This document shows, one piece after another, positions 62,771 through 64,000 of a DNA stretch of 64,000 nt (the stretch's first letter is position 1; each line of letters begins with the position of its first letter). The notes under the pieces were generated by a model. It did no database searches. It was not told the DNA's origin and was given only the letters and a program-made list of their open reading frames with translations. Both the position numbers and the translations under genes were made by a program. The DNA is from Flectobacillus rivi (lineage in GTDB: Bacteria > Bacteroidota > Bacteroidia > Cytophagales > Spirosomataceae), in contig NZ_JASHIE010000005.1 in NCBI RefSeq assembly GCF_030056655.1, positions 310,001-374,000 on the forward strand. The letters are read 5' to 3'.

Positions 62771-63367
62771 ATGACACAAGAACACTTGAAAGATATAGAC
62801 ATGGGTGAAGAACCCGTAAAAACTATGTCGATGAACCCTAAGAAGTTTATGCTATGGCTTGCAATTGCATCAATTACGATGATGTTTGCTGGTTGGACTT
62901 CGGGATATTTAGTAAGAAAAGCAGAAGGGAATTGGCATGAATTTAACTTACCAAATATTTTCCTGTATTCTACAGGTGTGTTAGTAGTAAGTAGTGCGTT
63001 TATGCATTTGGCAGTAAAGGCAGCAAAAAAAGATAACTTCAATACACTCAAAATAGCAATTTCTATTACTTTTGCATTTGGGATGGCCTTTTTGTTTATG
63101 CAATGGTATGGCTTTTCAGACCTTGTAAAAAAACAATTGCACTTCTCTGGAAGTGATGTTGCATCTTCTTGGATTTACGTTTTTGTTGGTATCCACGGGT
63201 TGCATATTATCTCAGGTTTGGTTGTACTGTTATTCTCGTTAGTGTCATCTTTCAGATTAAGTATCAACTCTAACAACCTAACACGCATACAACTTTGTGC
63301 TACCTATTGGCACTTCCTTGATGGACTATGGTTGTATTTGTTCTTTTTCTTGTATTTTAATCGTTAA
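62771..63367 (+). CDS. Cytochrome c oxidase subunit III-like protein (first copy)
   Basis: 198 residues with five membrane helices (residues ~27-48, ~66-86, ~98-115, ~135-155, ~172-195). IYVFVGIHGLHIISGLVVLLF and ATYWHFLDGLWLYLFFFLYF are typical of the subunit III fold. It starts 45 bp after ctaB. A second, different subunit III gene follows 56 bp later, so one may be a short paralogue specific to Bacteroidota. The role is to stabilise subunit I and its proton input. Confidence 0.9.
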   Translation: MTQEHLKDIDMGEEPVKTMSMNPKKFMLWLAIASITMMFAGWTSGYLVRKAEGNWHEFNLPNIFLYSTGVLVVSSAFMHLAVKAAKKDNFNTLKIAISITFAFGMAFLFMQWYGFSDLVKKQLHFSGSDVASSWIYVFVGIHGLHIISGLVVLLFSLVSSFRLSINSNNLTRIQLCATYWHFLDGLWLYLFFFLYFNR

Positions 63368-63423
63368 TTTTTAACGGTAATTGATAATCTAGTAATTAAT
63401 ATTTAACCAAAAAAGTAAAAAAG

Positions 63424-64000
63424 ATGTCTTCAATTCACGCAGCACCTGCTGTTCCTGAGAAACTGACATGGGCGGGTGGTTCAGAACCTTTGAAAGCGAG
63501 CTATGGAAAACTAATGATGTGGTTCTTCTTGCTTTCAGATACTTTTACATTCTCAGCGTTGTTGGTCTCTTACGGAATGATCCGTTTTAGTCAACCTGCT
63601 TGGACAGGCGCTCACGAAAAGTTCTACTTCGCTACGACTCACTGGCCTATCCCTGAGAAAGTATTCGAGGCGATGCCATTCTTCCACGGCGAAGCTCCAT
63701 TGGTGTTTGTTGGTATTATGACATTCATCTTGATTTTTAGTTCTGTAACAATGGTATTGGCAGTAGAAGCTGGTCACAGAGGCGACCGTGCTGCTGTTGA
63801 AAAATGGTTGTTGTGGACAATTATCGGTGGTTTTACTTTCTTAGGTTCTCAAGCTTGGGAATGGTCTCACTTCATTGCTGGTCCTCATGACTTAGCAAAA
63901 GCAGCAAAAGATGCTTTGGGTAATCCAATCGTTGGGGCTAATCTTACCGAAAATCCTTACGGACCTCCAGCATTTGCTGACTTGTTCTTCTTTATCACAG
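63424..64000 (+). CDS. Cytochrome c oxidase subunit III (second copy, cut by window end)
   Basis: 192 codons are visible from ATG at 63424, and the frame is still open at 64000. KASYGKLMMWFFLLSDTFTF and SYGMIRFSQP open the first helix pair. GGFTFLGSQAWEWSHFI is a characteristic subunit III helix carrying the conserved QxxEW. A long loop with ENPYGPPAFADLFFF follows. It is longer than its upstream neighbour and is probably the main subunit III; the C-terminal helices lie outside the window. Confidence 0.9.
   Translation, partial: MSSIHAAPAVPEKLTWAGGSEPLKASYGKLMMWFFLLSDTFTFSALLVSYGMIRFSQPAWTGAHEKFYFATTHWPIPEKVFEAMPFFHGEAPLVFVGIMTFILIFSSVTMVLAVEAGHRGDRAAVEKWLLWTIIGGFTFLGSQAWEWSHFIAGPHDLAKAAKDALGNPIVGANLTENPYGPPAFADLFFFIT

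Noticed and set aside
1..64000. CRISPR arrays, insertion sequences, phage genes, rRNA
   Set aside because: No regularly spaced repeats, transposase or integrase frames, or rRNA-like sequence were seen on reading both strands.

Overview
The window reads as a chromosomal segment of a low-GC member of the Bacteroidota, most likely order Cytophagales. Supporting this are promoters of the TTTG / TAnnTTTG type with almost no Shine-Dalgarno signals, a complete Alternative Complex III (ActABCDEF) locus joined to cytochrome c oxidase genes, a DUF3467 gene after rpoC, a Tat-exported Gfo/Idh/MocA oxidoreductase, and a stand-alone LytTR protein. The genus cannot be fixed from the sequence alone. No phage, insertion sequence, CRISPR array or rRNA was seen. 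Only one tRNA (Cys) was found.

Layout. 1-8.8 kb: the tail of an unknown gene, a TMTC-like membrane glycosyltransferase with TPRs, a small secreted protein, a divergent enoyl-CoA hydratase / acyl-CoA dehydrogenase pair, a membrane-anchored MutS-like ATPase, and a Fic protein. 8.9-15.8 kb: a TetR-regulated RND efflux operon on the minus strand (tetR, tolC-like, adaptor, pump), with tandem palindromes over its promoter. 16.2-24.3 kb: a mannose-6-phosphate-isomerase-like cupin, a LytTR regulator, a Tat oxidoreductase, a Cys/Met-metabolism PLP enzyme, a beta-CASP RNase-like protein and penicillin-binding protein 1C.

24.5-38.9 kb: the ribosomal/RNA polymerase region. rplKAJL ends at its own terminator. 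A doxX gene on the opposite strand separates it from rpoB, which has its own promoter and long leader. A GT-C-like integral membrane gene lies between rpoB and rpoC, starting 3 nt after the rpoB stop; this is the most unusual arrangement in the window. DUF3467 and a candidate structured RNA follow.

39.1-46.5 kb: hexuronate catabolism genes (tagaturonate/fructuronate reductase, 2-keto-3-deoxygluconate kinase, mannonate dehydratase). They are interrupted by a divergent MocR-type regulator / flavin-binding protein pair, and a secreted purple-acid-phosphatase-like enzyme follows. 46.6-48.2 kb: rpsL-rpsG (without fusA) and tRNA-Cys. 48.8-64 kb: the terminal respiratory chain, comprising ActA-F (quinol:cytochrome c oxidoreductase), cytochrome oxidase subunits II and I, heme A synthase, heme O synthase and two tandem subunit III genes, the last cut by the window edge. 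The Act proteins oxidise quinol, the oxidase consumes the electrons, and CtaB/CtaA make heme A for it.

Most transcription units end in strong hairpins, many shared by convergent genes. At least four stable-RNA or ribosomal units share the promoter sequence TAATTTTGCA with an upstream TTG/TTTG 18-20 nt away.
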